From DSSM01 sp964484125 (GTDB lineage Bacteria; Bacteroidota; Ignavibacteria; Tepidaquicellales; Tepidaquicellaceae): 64,000 nt of DNA. Every line of letters begins with the position of its first letter. The first letter of the stretch is position 1. Shown one piece after another: positions 45,710 to 55,736 of the stretch. The notes below the pieces were generated by a model. It was not told the origin of the DNA. It made no database searches and saw nothing but the letters and a program-made list of their open reading frames with translations. The position numbers and the translations under genes are program-made. The stretch spans positions 45,524 to 109,523 of the forward strand of contig CAZAEK010000008.1 in assembly GCA_964484125.1 (NCBI GenBank). The letters run 5' to 3'.

Positions 45710-48700
45710 ATGAAAATTACCAAAATTTTATCTAACAGGAAAAACGAGATTATCTATGAGAGTAGAAAATCTGTTATAAGGGAACCAGACGGTTCTGTGA
45801 TTTTTGAAATGAAGAATGTGATGGTACCGGAATTCTGGTCACAGGTAGCAACGGATATAATAGCACAGAAATATTTCCGTAAAGCCGGAGTTCCAAAATA
45901 TCTCAGAAAGGTAAATGAACCCGGAGTTCCTGAATGGCTTCAGAGGTCAGAAGCAGATTCAAAAAAACTTCTTGAGGTAGGAGAAAAAGAGTTCTACACG
46001 TCAGAAAATGATTCGAGGCAGGTATTTAACAGATTGGCTGGATGCTGGACATACTGGGGCTGGAAGTATAATTATTTTGATTCAGAAGAAGATGCAAGAA
46101 ACTATTATGATGAGATGTTTTATATGCTTGCAAATCAGATGACTGCACCAAACTCTCCTCAATGGTTTAACACAGGTTTACATTGGGCGTATGGAATTAC
46201 GGGTCCTGCACAGGGGCATTATTATGTTGATCCTGATTCGGGTGAACTCACTGCCTCAAAAGATGCATATTCACATTGTCAGCCGCATGCATGCTTTATT
46301 CAATCTGTTTCAGATGACTTAGTTAATGAAGGCGGAATAATGGATTTATGGGTAAGGGAAGCAAGACTATTCAAATATGGTTCAGGCACCGGCTCGAATT
46401 TTTCCGATGTAAGAGGTTCAGGTGAAAACCTCAGCGGCGGTGGAAAATCATCCGGTTTAATGTCATTTCTTAAAATTGGTGACAGAAGCGCAGGTGCAAT
46501 AAAATCAGGCGGTACAACCCGCCGTGCCGCAAAGATGGTAGTTCTTGATTTAGACCATCCGGATATTGAAGAATATATTAACTGGAAAGTTATTGAAGAA
46601 CAAAAAGTAGCGGCGCTTGTAGTCGGTTCAAAACTTTTAAACAGACATTTAAACCAGATAATAAAAGCATGCCACAGCGTACATCCGGAAGACGATGGAT
46701 TTGACAGAAAGAAAAATAAAGCACTCGCCACTGCAATAATTGAAGCAAGAAAAGATTTAATTCCCGAAAATTATATTGAAAGAGTAATTCAGCTTGCAAG
46801 ATTCGGCTATAAAGAAATATATGTACCTATTTATGATACAAACTGGAATTCAGAATCATATTTTACCGTTTCCGGACAGAATTCAAATAATTCCGTAAGA
46901 GCAACAAACGATTTTATGAAAGCGGTTATCAAAGATGATGACTGGAACCTATACTGGAGAACCGAGAAGAAAAATGCCAAAAAGAATAACAGAGAACCGA
47001 AACCTTCTAAAACTTTAAAAGCAAGGGATTTATGGGAACAAATTGCGATGGCGGCATGGCAATGTGCAGATCCCGGAATACAATTTCATGATACGATAAA
47101 TGAATGGCATACCTGTCCTGGAGGCGGAGAAATCAGGGCTTCAAATCCCTGCAGTGAATATATGTTCCTTGACGATACTGCATGTAACTTAGCTTCTCTC
47201 AATCTTGTAAAATTTTATGATGAAAAAACTTCTACATTTGAAATAGAAAAATTCAGACATGCAGTAAGACTCTGGACAATTACTCTTGAAATAAGCGTTT
47301 TAATGGCTCAGTTCCCAAGTAAAACCATAGCAATAAAATCATACGATTACCGCACACTCGGACTCGGTTATGCAAATCTCGGAGCGCTTTTAATGAGGCA
47401 GGGAGTTCCTTATGACTCTGATGAAGCACTCGCAATTACCGGTGCAATAACAGCTATAATGCACATGAGAGCTTATGCTACATCAGCAGAGATGGCAAAA
47501 GAACTTGGTGCATTCAGAAAATATGATGAGAACAGGGAATCTATGTTAAGAGTAATAAGAAATCACAGAAGAGCCGCATATAATGTACACAAAAATGAAT
47601 ATGAAAATCTCTCAATATATCCGTTAGGGATAAATAAAAAATATTGTCCTGATGATTTATTAAACGCAGCAAGAGAAGACTCTGATTTAGCACTTGAGCT
47701 TGGTGAGAAATATGGTTACAGAAATGCACAGGTAACGGTAATAGCACCAACCGGAACTATAGGGTTATTGATGGATTGCGATACAACAGGAATTGAACCT
47801 GATTTTGCACTTGTTAAATTTAAAAAACTCGCAGGCGGTGGTTATTTCAAAATAATCAATGAGTCAATTCCGATTGCACTGAAAAATCTCGGTTATACTA
47901 AAACAGAAATTGAAGATATAATTAAATATACACTTGGAAACGGAACTCTCGCAGATTGCCCCGCAATAAATTCCAAAACACTTATTGAAAAAGGTTTTAC
48001 AAAAGAAGCTTTAAAAGCTGTTGAAAAACTTTTACCGCAGGTATTTCATATAACTTTTGCATTTAATAAATATACTCTTGGTGAAGATTTTTGTAAAGAT
48101 GTACTTCATTTCACGGATGAGCAGTTAAATGATTTTAATTTTAATCTTTTAAAGGAAATAGGTTTTACAAAGGAAGATATTGATAAAGCAAACGATTATG
48201 TCTGCGGAACAATGACTGTCGAAGGTGCTCCGCATCTGAAGAAGGCACATTATCAGGTTTTTGATTGTGCAAATAAATGCGGTGCGAAAGGAACAAGATT
48301 TATTGCTCCTGAAGCACACGTGAAAATAATGGCAGCAGCACAGCCATTTATCTCAGGTGCTATTTCTAAAACCATTAATTTCCCTTCAGAAGCCACTGTG
48401 GAAGATATGAAAAAAGTTTATACAATGTCATGGAATCTTGGACTAAAGGCAAATGCACTTTACAGAGATGGCTCAAAACTTTCACAGCCGTTGAATACTG
48501 TTACTGACGATCTTGATACTGATTCACTTGAAGAAAAACAGGAAGCTACTCCGCCTAACGATATAGTAAAAGTTGTAGAAAGAATGATTCACAGATATAT
48601 TGCGAAGAGAAGAAAACTTCCTTTCAGAAGAAAAGGATATACACAGAAAGCAAAAATCGGAAATCATACAGTATATCTCAGAACAGGTGAATATGAAAAC

Positions 48701-49351
48701 GGACAGCTCGGAGAGATATTTATTGATATGCACAGGGAAGGAGCCGCTTTCAGAAGTCTGATGAACTGCTTTGCTATTTCGATTTCACTTGGATTGCAGC
48801 ACGGAGTTCCTCTTGAAGAATTTGTTGATGCGTTTGTTTATACAAGATTCGAACCAAATGGAGTTGTAACAGGAAATCCAAGCATTAGAATGGCAACATC
48901 AATAATTGATTATATTTTCAGAGAACTCGCAGTAACCTATCTGAACAGAAATGACCTTGCTCATATTGACGCTGAGTCGGTAAAAACAAGTCCTATTGAC
49001 AGAATAACCGTAAATGAAGAAACCGAAGAATTTGATGGAGAAGTGATAACCTGGGAAAGAGAAATATTAGAGGAAAAACAACCCACTTTAAAAAAATCAA
49101 ATCCTCAAAAACCAGAGAAGGATAATCCCGTAAAACCCTTAAATATTAATTTAGATATTACTGCCAAGGATAACGGAAACGGGACTTCGGTGAAGAGAAA
49201 GTCCGAACAGGTAAATATTTTTGTATATGAAGAAGCAAAGATGAAAGGATATACAGGCGATATTTGCTCAGAATGCGGACAGGCAACAATGGTACGCAAT
49301 GGAACATGTCTGAAATGTGATTCATGTGGTGCAACAAGCGGATGCTCTTAG
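45710..49351 (+). CDS. nrdJ: class II (adenosylcobalamin-dependent) ribonucleoside-diphosphate reductase
   Basis: A 1213-residue enzyme of the long B12-dependent type. Landmarks: APNSPQWFNTGLHWAYG, HACFIQSVSDDL, FKYGSGTGSNFSDVRG, NPCSEYMFLDDTACNLASLNL (active-site cysteine region), VTVIAPTGTIGLLMDCDTTGIEPDFALVKFK, PFISGAISKTINFP. Near the end a TSCPD-like part (FRSLMNCFAISISLGLQHG) and a four-Cys tail CSECGQATMVRNGTCLKC are present; the tail cysteines shuttle reducing power. It makes dNDPs without oxygen dependence. No intein or break is seen. It begins a plus-strand run with the glycosyltransferase and recA. Confidence 0.95.
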   Translation: MKITKILSNRKNEIIYESRKSVIREPDGSVIFEMKNVMVPEFWSQVATDIIAQKYFRKAGVPKYLRKVNEPGVPEWLQRSEADSKKLLEVGEKEFYTSENDSRQVFNRLAGCWTYWGWKYNYFDSEEDARNYYDEMFYMLANQMTAPNSPQWFNTGLHWAYGITGPAQGHYYVDPDSGELTASKDAYSHCQPHACFIQSVSDDLVNEGGIMDLWVREARLFKYGSGTGSNFSDVRGSGENLSGGGKSSGLMSFLKIGDRSAGAIKSGGTTRRAAKMVVLDLDHPDIEEYINWKVIEEQKVAALVVGSKLLNRHLNQIIKACHSVHPEDDGFDRKKNKALATAIIEARKDLIPENYIERVIQLARFGYKEIYVPIYDTNWNSESYFTVSGQNSNNSVRATNDFMKAVIKDDDWNLYWRTEKKNAKKNNREPKPSKTLKARDLWEQIAMAAWQCADPGIQFHDTINEWHTCPGGGEIRASNPCSEYMFLDDTACNLASLNLVKFYDEKTSTFEIEKFRHAVRLWTITLEISVLMAQFPSKTIAIKSYDYRTLGLGYANLGALLMRQGVPYDSDEALAITGAITAIMHMRAYATSAEMAKELGAFRKYDENRESMLRVIRNHRRAAYNVHKNEYENLSIYPLGINKKYCPDDLLNAAREDSDLALELGEKYGYRNAQVTVIAPTGTIGLLMDCDTTGIEPDFALVKFKKLAGGGYFKIINESIPIALKNLGYTKTEIEDIIKYTLGNGTLADCPAINSKTLIEKGFTKEALKAVEKLLPQVFHITFAFNKYTLGEDFCKDVLHFTDEQLNDFNFNLLKEIGFTKEDIDKANDYVCGTMTVEGAPHLKKAHYQVFDCANKCGAKGTRFIAPEAHVKIMAAAQPFISGAISKTINFPSEATVEDMKKVYTMSWNLGLKANALYRDGSKLSQPLNTVTDDLDTDSLEEKQEATPPNDIVKVVERMIHRYIAKRRKLPFRRKGYTQKAKIGNHTVYLRTGEYENGQLGEIFIDMHREGAAFRSLMNCFAISISLGLQHGVPLEEFVDAFVYTRFEPNGVVTGNPSIRMATSIIDYIFRELAVTYLNRNDLAHIDAESVKTSPIDRITVNEETEEFDGEVITWEREILEEKQPTLKKSNPQKPEKDNPVKPLNINLDITAKDNGNGTSVKRKSEQVNIFVYEEAKMKGYTGDICSECGQATMVRNGTCLKCDSCGATSGCS

Positions 49352-49362
49352 ACAGATAAAAA

Positions 49363-50118
49363 ATGATACCAAATATATTTCACTTTATATGGTTTTTACC
49401 TGAATCAGGAGGTAAACCATTTTCACTTTTTCATTATATTGCAATAAAATCGGCTTATGAAATCAATAAGCCGGATAAAATATTTGTATATAATAATAAA
49501 CCTCCGGATTCTGAATGGTGGCATAAACTAAATGGAATGGTAGAAGTTATTAAAACTGAACCCCCGGAAGAAATATTTGGTAATAAGTTATATCACCTTG
49601 CCCATAAAGCAGACATTACCCGAATTAATGTTTTACGTGAAAATGGCGGAATATATATGGATCTTGATACAATTTGTAAAAAACCTTTTACTCCTTTGCT
49701 GAATTATAAATTCGTAATGGGAAAGCAGGGCAGGTTTCGTAAAATGGGATTAGGAAATTCAGTTATGCTTGCAGAAAAAAACGCAGAGTTTCTGTCAATA
49801 TGGATTGAAGAGTATAAAACATTCCGCTCAAAAGGACACGATAAATATTGGGGAGAGCATTCAATCAAGAGACCTGAAATTCTCTCAAAGAAATATCCTC
49901 AATTAATCCATATCGAACCTTATGACAGTTTTCAGTTTCCACTCTATTATTCTTTTTGTCTGAGAAAATTATTTGTTAAAAACCTTGATTTCAGAAATGC
50001 TTATTGCCATCACTTATGGGAAAACGGTTCTTATGAATTATATCTGAAGAATTTAACTGTTGAAGAAATAAAGACAAAAGATACAACATATAATAAACTT
50101 GCAAGAAAATTTCTTTAA
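49363..50118 (+). CDS. GT32-type glycosyltransferase with DXD motif
   Basis: A 251-residue protein. IPNIFHFIWFLPES at the start, HKADITRINVLRENGGIYMDLDTICKKPF in the middle (the DXD sugar-binding motif is MDLD) and GPFHL-less but His-rich YCHHLWENGSY at the end match the GT32/Och1-like family used for capsule or glycolipid sugars. It sits 11 bases after nrdJ and 16 before recA, an odd place for a sugar transferase, so co-transcription with both is likely. Substrate unknown. Confidence 0.85.
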   Translation: MIPNIFHFIWFLPESGGKPFSLFHYIAIKSAYEINKPDKIFVYNNKPPDSEWWHKLNGMVEVIKTEPPEEIFGNKLYHLAHKADITRINVLRENGGIYMDLDTICKKPFTPLLNYKFVMGKQGRFRKMGLGNSVMLAEKNAEFLSIWIEEYKTFRSKGHDKYWGEHSIKRPEILSKKYPQLIHIEPYDSFQFPLYYSFCLRKLFVKNLDFRNAYCHHLWENGSYELYLKNLTVEEIKTKDTTYNKLARKFL

Positions 50119-50134
50119 TTAAATTATAACATAT

Positions 50135-51181
50135 ATGGCTGATGAAAAAGATTTAAGACTCAAATCACTTGAAATAGCTTTGAGTCAGATAGAAAAAGAT
50201 CACGGTAAAGGTTCGATAATGAGGCTTGGTGATAAACCTATTTCAAAAATTGATGCAATATCAACAAGTTCAATTTCTCTTGATACAGCACTGGGAATCG
50301 GTGGAATCCCAAGGGGAAGAATAACAGAAATATACGGACCTGAATCATCGGGAAAAACAACAGTATGTTTACATGTTATAGCTGAAGCACAGAAAGCAGG
50401 CGGCTTAGCAGCGTTTATAGATACAGAGCACGCACTTGATACTGCCTATGCAAAGAAATTAGGCGTAGATGTAAGCAATCTTTTAATATCTCAACCGGAA
50501 TACGGGGAGCAGGCGCTTGAAATCTGTGAAACTCTTGTAAGAAGCAATGCTCTTGATGTTATAGTTGTTGATTCTGTTGCGGCACTTACTCCAAGAGCAG
50601 AAATAGAAGGTGATATGGGAGATTCCGTTATGGGAATGCAGGCAAGACTTATGTCACAGGCATTACGTAAACTTACAGCTGCAGTATCAAAATCAAATGT
50701 TTCACTGATTTTTACAAATCAGCTCAGGGAAAAAATTGGAGTAATGTTCGGAAGTCCTGAAACTACAACAGGTGGAAAAGCTCTTAAATTCTATGCTTCC
50801 GTAAGATTAGACATAAGAAGAATAGGAGCAATTAAAGACGGTGAGACAGTTATAGGAAACAGAACTCGTGTAAAAATTGTAAAAAATAAAGTAGCACCTC
50901 CGTTTAAAGAAGTTGAATTTGATATAATGTATAATGAGGGAATTTCAAAAATCGGGGATTTGATAGATCTTGCAGTAGCTCAGGACATAATAAAGAAAAG
51001 CGGCGCATGGTTCACAGTTGGTGAAAACAGAGTACAGGGCAGAGACGGTCTTAAAAAATATTTGACAGAAGATAAAGCTGCTTATGACTCAATTCTTCTT
51101 CAGGTACAGAAAGCAGTTGGAATATTGCCGGCAGACCCAGAACCACAGGAGGAAGCTCCCAAAGAAAAGAAATCAAAATAA
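50135..51181 (+). CDS. recA: recombinase RecA
   Basis: A 348-residue protein with IEKDHGKGSIMRLGD, Walker A YGPESSGKTT (about residues 66-75), FIDTEHALDTAYAKKLGVD, VIVVDSVAALTPRAEIEG (Walker B), and the DNA-binding loops MGMQARLMSQALRKLT and FTNQLREKIGVMFGSPETTTGG. The acidic/lysine tail is normal. It coats single-stranded DNA prepared by AddAB and drives strand exchange and SOS induction. No LexA-type box was recognised upstream; the gap to the previous gene is only 16 bases. Confidence 0.98.
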   Translation: MADEKDLRLKSLEIALSQIEKDHGKGSIMRLGDKPISKIDAISTSSISLDTALGIGGIPRGRITEIYGPESSGKTTVCLHVIAEAQKAGGLAAFIDTEHALDTAYAKKLGVDVSNLLISQPEYGEQALEICETLVRSNALDVIVVDSVAALTPRAEIEGDMGDSVMGMQARLMSQALRKLTAAVSKSNVSLIFTNQLREKIGVMFGSPETTTGGKALKFYASVRLDIRRIGAIKDGETVIGNRTRVKIVKNKVAPPFKEVEFDIMYNEGISKIGDLIDLAVAQDIIKKSGAWFTVGENRVQGRDGLKKYLTEDKAAYDSILLQVQKAVGILPADPEPQEEAPKEKKSK

Positions 51182-51190
51182 TTATAAATC

Positions 51191-51220
51191 AAGCCCGCTG
51201 TCATAAGCGGGCTTTTTTTT
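51191..51220 (+). terminator. recA-recX intergenic: recA terminator abutting the recX start codon
   Basis: AAGCCCGCT at 51191-51199 pairs with AGCGGGCTT across a six-base loop and runs into T8. The last T is directly followed by the recX ATG at 51221. Confidence 0.93.
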
Positions 51221-51844
51221 ATGAAAATAACCAGGATAGAAAAGCAGAAGAAAAGAAGCAACCGCTATAACATTTTTCTAGATGGTGAATTCGCATTCGG
51301 GCTTTATGATGATACAATATTAAAATACGGATTAAGAACAAATGACGAATTAAGTCCGGATAGGATAAATGAAATGCGGGAAGAAGACGAATACACTTTC
51401 GGGAAAAATGTTGCATATAAATTCCTTTCATACAGGCAGCGTAGCGAAAAGGAAATCAGAGCTAAGCTGAAAGAAAAAAAAATTCAACCAGCTACTATCG
51501 AAAAAATAATAAAATATCTAAGAGAGTTGAAATATCTTGATGATGAGCTATTTTCAAAAATGTATCTGCAAAGTCAGTTGCTGAACAAACCGGCAGGGAA
51601 AAGACTTCTGAAAATGAAAATGCTTGAGAAAGGCATATCCAAAGATACTGCTGATAAGATATTAAAAGAAAATTATAATGAGGAAGATGAAATAAAAGCT
51701 GCTAAACTTCTATTGTCAAAATATACAAAGAGGATAAAGAAAAAAGATGAGAAGGAAATAAAAAAGAAGTGCTTTCAATATCTCATTTCAAGGGGATTTG
51801 ATTTCGAGATAGCAAAACAAGTAATCGGAGAATCAGATGATTGA
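51221..51844 (+). CDS. recX: RecA regulator RecX
   Basis: A 207-residue helical protein: ITRIEKQKKRSNRYNIFLDGEFAFGL, then repeats such as AYKFLSYRQRSEKEIRAKLKEKKI and IIKYLRELKYLDDELFSKMYLQSQ, the three-helix modules of RecX. It binds and restrains RecA filaments. The start ATG follows the recA terminator with no room for a ribosome site outside the T-run, and the conserved N-terminus makes a later start unlikely. It should therefore be made at a low level from read-through. Confidence 0.93.
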   Translation: MKITRIEKQKKRSNRYNIFLDGEFAFGLYDDTILKYGLRTNDELSPDRINEMREEDEYTFGKNVAYKFLSYRQRSEKEIRAKLKEKKIQPATIEKIIKYLRELKYLDDELFSKMYLQSQLLNKPAGKRLLKMKMLEKGISKDTADKILKENYNEEDEIKAAKLLLSKYTKRIKKKDEKEIKKKCFQYLISRGFDFEIAKQVIGESDD

Positions 51845-52462
51845 TTATTTTTTCTTAATATGTCCCGGAACAGTTCCAAAAACGTAATCCCATAGCGGAT
51901 TACTCACTCCAAAAGCCGTTTTCTCGTCCTGAAAATGATGTCTCATGTGATATTCCCTTAAAAACCTGAATATTCCTTTTTTCATTTTAAAATGATGTGT
52001 TGCATAATGAATGGAATCATATAAAACATATCCGGTAACGAGTCCCGCAAAAAAAGTCAGATATAAATTTCCAAACAAAACCTTGAAAAGAAAATAAAAT
52101 CCAACAGCAAGCGGAGCGCTAATAAGCAATGGCATTACAAGGCGTGTACTGTCATTCGGATAATCGTGGTGAACGCCATGGACAAGGAAATGGATTTTTT
52201 TCCCTGCTTCTGAAGTCGGATGAGTATGAAAAGCCCATCTGTGAATTGTATATTCAAGTAATGTCCAGATTAATAATCCGCCTGTATAACCAAGTATTCC
52301 ATTAATAATATTTATTCCTGAAAATCCGAAGTAAAGAGAAACAAGTATTACAGGAACATATACGACAACAGGAGTAGCAGGATGTATATGTGAAAAATAT
52401 TCAAGTACAGGATTTTTAAAAAGTCTTACAGATTTATCTTCTCTTGAGACAATTTTTGCCAT
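51845..52462 (-). CDS. fatty acid hydroxylase / sterol desaturase-family membrane enzyme
   Basis: A 205-residue membrane protein with the di-iron histidine boxes: EYTIHRWAFHTHP, HFLVHGVHHDYPND, HYATHHF and REYHMRHHFQDE. The small size and the HxxHH spacing fit fatty acid 2-hydroxylase (FA2H/Scs7-like) enzymes that hydroxylate lipid acyl chains. It converges on recX with no gap. Substrate is likely a membrane lipid acyl chain (inferred). Confidence 0.88.
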   Translation of the reverse strand: MAKIVSREDKSVRLFKNPVLEYFSHIHPATPVVVYVPVILVSLYFGFSGINIINGILGYTGGLLIWTLLEYTIHRWAFHTHPTSEAGKKIHFLVHGVHHDYPNDSTRLVMPLLISAPLAVGFYFLFKVLFGNLYLTFFAGLVTGYVLYDSIHYATHHFKMKKGIFRFLREYHMRHHFQDEKTAFGVSNPLWDYVFGTVPGHIKKK

Positions 52463-52542
52463 AAAAAATTGATTTACTGTAATATAAACAATTTCTTTTT
52501 TTAAAAAAATTCCGGAAAGGAATTCTGATATTGTAACTTTTT

Positions 52543-52596
52543 TGCAAAAAAATCCCTCAGGAATTATTAATTACTTTCTTTATTCCTGAGGGATTT
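52543..52596 (-). terminator. intrinsic terminator of the porin gene
   Basis: AAATCCCTCAGGAAT at 52550-52565 is complementary to ATTCCTGAGGGATTT at 52582-52596. Read on the minus strand the stem is followed by a T-run, 24 bases after the porin stop codon. Confidence 0.85.
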
Positions 52597-52619
52597 ATCA
52601 ATATTATTTTATTAAAAAA

Positions 52620-53855
52620 TCAGAAACTGTAGATGAACGATAGCAATCCTCTTACGTTTGTAACAGTCTTGCCATTAATTACTTTTCCTTTATCGTTATT
52701 ATCATTTGTGCCGAATGAAGCCATTGTAGTTTCCAGCTCAAATGCTATCTTGGTTTTACCTGAGAATATAGCAACTCTCGGCGAAATCCTGAACTGATAA
52801 TCAACATTAGTAGCTCTGCCGTAATATGTTCCGAGGTTGTTATCAGTTGTTCCAAGATTTTTCAGATAACCGGCAAAAAGACCTAATTCAAAATCCTTTA
52901 CGTAGGAAATTTCAGTCCAACCTGTAAAAACATTAACAGGAGTATATGTTTCTATATTTGTATTAGTATCAATTGATTTTACAGCATATCCGCCAAGCAT
53001 CGTCTGATCAGCAAGGTTGTTTCCATAAACACCTTCAATTTTAAAAGTAACATTGTCAAATTTAAGTTTACCAAAAGCCATTGCAGAATAGCTCGTTAGC
53101 TTTTCAGATGTTATGTAGTTTTTAGTAGTAACTGTTCTTGGCTGAATAACTTTTAACTCTCCTCCTAAGCCAAAAAGGTTATCGCCTGATTTGTATTGTA
53201 ATTGAAGATTTGCATCAGGAATTCCCGCATTTCTCATATATGATGAGCTTAAACCAGCAGGACCCGGTGAGAGGAAATCTCTTTCCATAGCCAAAGCGGC
53301 AATAATGCTGAGGTTACCTGCTTTTTGTGTTAAACGGAGTTGCGGGTTTCTTGCAAATGGCTGAAAAGGAGCACCGGTATTGAATGAAATAGTTGCAGGG
53401 GCACAATCAACAACGAACATAGGATGCCAGAACTGACCGGCAAGCAGAGAGGTATTTTCCCAGTCAAGTTTTACAAATGCGTGACGAAGTCTGAAACCAT
53501 TGAGATCCCCGTCTGATGTACCGAAAAATTCACCTTCAACCAAACCAGAAGTTTTTGCATCAAAAAAATCTGGACCGGTAATTTTTCCGGTTATTCTTGT
53601 CTGAATATTTAAAAAATTAAAATTCGGTTTTGCATTTATATCCTCTCCGTTTTTATCAAGTACTTCTTTTTCAGGAAAGAGTAAAAAATGACCTTCTCTT
53701 ACGGATTGAGTTTGCCTTGAGTCATAGAAGAAATCTGATTTTACAAAACCGCTGAAAGATATTCCAAACCTGGAATCATTCTTTTCCTGCGCATTTGCAG
53801 TGAAAGTTGATAAAGCTAAAACAGAAATAAAAATGAGTAAAAATAATTTTTTCAT
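52620..53855 (-). CDS. outer-membrane porin-like protein (DcaP-like)
   Basis: A 411-residue protein. A signal peptide ends near residue 22 (ANAQ). The mature part has repeated amphipathic strands such as GISFSGFVKSDFFYDSRQT, FNFLNIQTRITGKITGPDFF, FRLRHAFVKLDWENTSLLAGQFWHPMF and ends in Phe (FIYSF), the barrel signature. The N-terminal SGFVKSDFFYDSRQT block is common in Bacteroidota/Chlorobi porins related to DcaP. It probably lets small solutes cross the outer membrane; which ones is unknown. Single gene with its own terminator. Confidence 0.8.
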   Translation of the reverse strand: MKKLFLLIFISVLALSTFTANAQEKNDSRFGISFSGFVKSDFFYDSRQTQSVREGHFLLFPEKEVLDKNGEDINAKPNFNFLNIQTRITGKITGPDFFDAKTSGLVEGEFFGTSDGDLNGFRLRHAFVKLDWENTSLLAGQFWHPMFVVDCAPATISFNTGAPFQPFARNPQLRLTQKAGNLSIIAALAMERDFLSPGPAGLSSSYMRNAGIPDANLQLQYKSGDNLFGLGGELKVIQPRTVTTKNYITSEKLTSYSAMAFGKLKFDNVTFKIEGVYGNNLADQTMLGGYAVKSIDTNTNIETYTPVNVFTGWTEISYVKDFELGLFAGYLKNLGTTDNNLGTYYGRATNVDYQFRISPRVAIFSGKTKIAFELETTMASFGTNDNNDKGKVINGKTVTNVRGLLSFIYSF

Positions 53856-53950
53856 AAGATTAAATTTTAATTTTTCAGATGAACAAAAATATCAACAAAT
53901 AAAACAATTAAAAACATAGTTTTATATCAAATCTGATAAATGTCAAATTA

Positions 53951-54754
53951 TCAACGAATATTTCCGTAATATTCAAATTTAATCCCAGCTTCCTGAATAA
54001 ATGCAAGTATGCAAATCACCTGATAATTGATTCTTTCGTCGAGGGGCAAGGTGCGGAGAGTTTCAATTGTATAGGAAGGAATCTTTAGTTTATCAATAAT
54101 ATTATCCATTGAATGATTTTCCTTGAAAGGGAAAGTCTGAATTCTGAATTGCTTATCCTGTTCTTTAATCCTTTTATTTATTTCGTATTGTGCACTTACA
54201 AGAAACACAGGTCTTTCTTCTGAATTTGTTATAATCGTTTGTCCGAATGATTTATCCTTTTGTCTTTTATAGAGATTTTCATCATATTTTGTCCATGCTT
54301 CGTGAAGATTTATTACTACATCGGGATTAATCAACGCAACCAGATCCATAAAATCCTTAGCAAGTCTTTCTTCATATATATCCGCATTCGGGTTACCTGG
54401 GAAAACCTGATTCAAATCAATATTAACTCCTCTTACGTTTTTCTCAAATGCCTGAATATTTACCATCGGCACGAATACAACGGTTCCTTCAAGCACGTCA
54501 ATGTATTTCATAACAGTGTCACACGCAAATTTACCTGCAACCTCATCTCCGTGAATACAGGCATCTATAAGGATTTTTGGGTATTCATCATCAGTTCTCA
54601 AAATATAGTAAGGAGTTTCATAAACTGTTTTTTCTCCAAGCAAACCGTCAATAATAAAATGAGTTTTTGGAATTTCAGGTGATTTTTGTGCCGATGCTGT
54701 TCCTGTGAAAAATAAAACAGGGATTAAAATAATTTTTAATATAAATTTCATCAT
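53951..54754 (-). CDS. secreted M14-like zinc carboxypeptidase / succinylglutamate desuccinylase-like protein
   Basis: A 267-residue protein with a signal peptide (to about residue 22, ASAQ). Zinc ligands H68 and E71 lie in IHGDEVAG and H151 in INLHEAW; RGVNIDLNQVFPG is the substrate-binding stretch, and YTIETLR supplies a likely catalytic Glu. This matches the aspartoacylase/succinylglutamate desuccinylase group of M14. The signal peptide points to work in the periplasm on peptides or acylated amino acids. Substrate unknown. Confidence 0.8.
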   Translation of the reverse strand: MMKFILKIILIPVLFFTGTASAQKSPEIPKTHFIIDGLLGEKTVYETPYYILRTDDEYPKILIDACIHGDEVAGKFACDTVMKYIDVLEGTVVFVPMVNIQAFEKNVRGVNIDLNQVFPGNPNADIYEERLAKDFMDLVALINPDVVINLHEAWTKYDENLYKRQKDKSFGQTIITNSEERPVFLVSAQYEINKRIKEQDKQFRIQTFPFKENHSMDNIIDKLKIPSYTIETLRTLPLDERINYQVICILAFIQEAGIKFEYYGNIR

Positions 54755-54863
54755 TTAATATAATAATATACTGTTAATATTCAAATATTATAATTAATTA
54801 TAAATTAATATTGCCTGTATTGTATATAAAAAAGAAACACATTAATTTTAATAAAAAATCCAG

Positions 54864-55736
54864 ATGAAAAAATTATTTATAATATTAGTACTTTTATTTC
54901 CGGTAATTACTTTTGCACAGTCTCCGTTCAGATTTGTATTCATAACGGATATGCATATTCAACCGGAAAGCAATGCACCACAGGGCTTTAAAAAAGCGAT
55001 AGATAAAATAAATGAACTTAATCCGGATTTTGTGATAACAGGCGGAGATAATATTATGGATGCACTTGGCGTTGACAGGGATAGAATGAAACTTCAGTTT
55101 AATTTACTTGATTCAATGTTTAAACTTTTCAGGATGCCGGTTTATCCCACAATTGGCAATCACGATGTATTTGGAATTTATCCGAAAAGCGGAATTGATC
55201 CGGCTGATCCGGAATATGGAAAAGTGGTATATGAAAATAAATTTGCAAAGAGGTATTACTCATTCAACCACAAAGGCGTACATTTTATGATTCTCGACGG
55301 AATATCAGTAAACGAGGAAAAAAGAAAATATTACGGCAGAGTTGATTCGGAGCAAATGGACTGGATTAAGTCAGATTTAGAGGGATTGGATAAAAATACT
55401 CCGGTTGTTGTATCAATTCATATTCCGCTGATGACTGTATTCGGGCAGATTATACAAAGTGCAACAACTGGCAATGACAGCAGTTATGTAATAGCAAATG
55501 CAAAAGAAGTTCTGGAATTATTTAAAGACCGCAACCTTAAGCTTGTACTTCAGGGACATCTTCATTTTTATGAAGAAATTAGTCTCTATAAAGCTACTTT
55601 TGTTACCGGAGGAGCTTTGAGCGGGAAATGGTGGCAGGGACCAAATATGGATATTGAAGAGGGCTTTTTATTGGTTGATTTTGACGGCAAAAACTTTAAC
55701 TGGGAATATATTGATTATGGGTGGAATCCGTTATAG
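54864..55736 (+). CDS. secreted calcineurin-like metallophosphoesterase
   Basis: A 290-residue protein with a signal peptide (to about residue 19, TFAQ). Metal-site motifs: FITDMHI (D29, H31), ITGGDNI (D62), PTIGNHDVF (N, H), VVSIHIPLM and LQGHLHFYE. These define the purple-acid/calcineurin-like phosphoesterase fold. It hydrolyses a phosphate ester outside the cytoplasm; substrate unknown. It is divergent from the M14 gene and followed by the repeat-rich stretch. Confidence 0.88.
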   Translation: MKKLFIILVLLFPVITFAQSPFRFVFITDMHIQPESNAPQGFKKAIDKINELNPDFVITGGDNIMDALGVDRDRMKLQFNLLDSMFKLFRMPVYPTIGNHDVFGIYPKSGIDPADPEYGKVVYENKFAKRYYSFNHKGVHFMILDGISVNEEKRKYYGRVDSEQMDWIKSDLEGLDKNTPVVVSIHIPLMTVFGQIIQSATTGNDSSYVIANAKEVLELFKDRNLKLVLQGHLHFYEEISLYKATFVTGGALSGKWWQGPNMDIEEGFLLVDFDGKNFNWEYIDYGWNPL

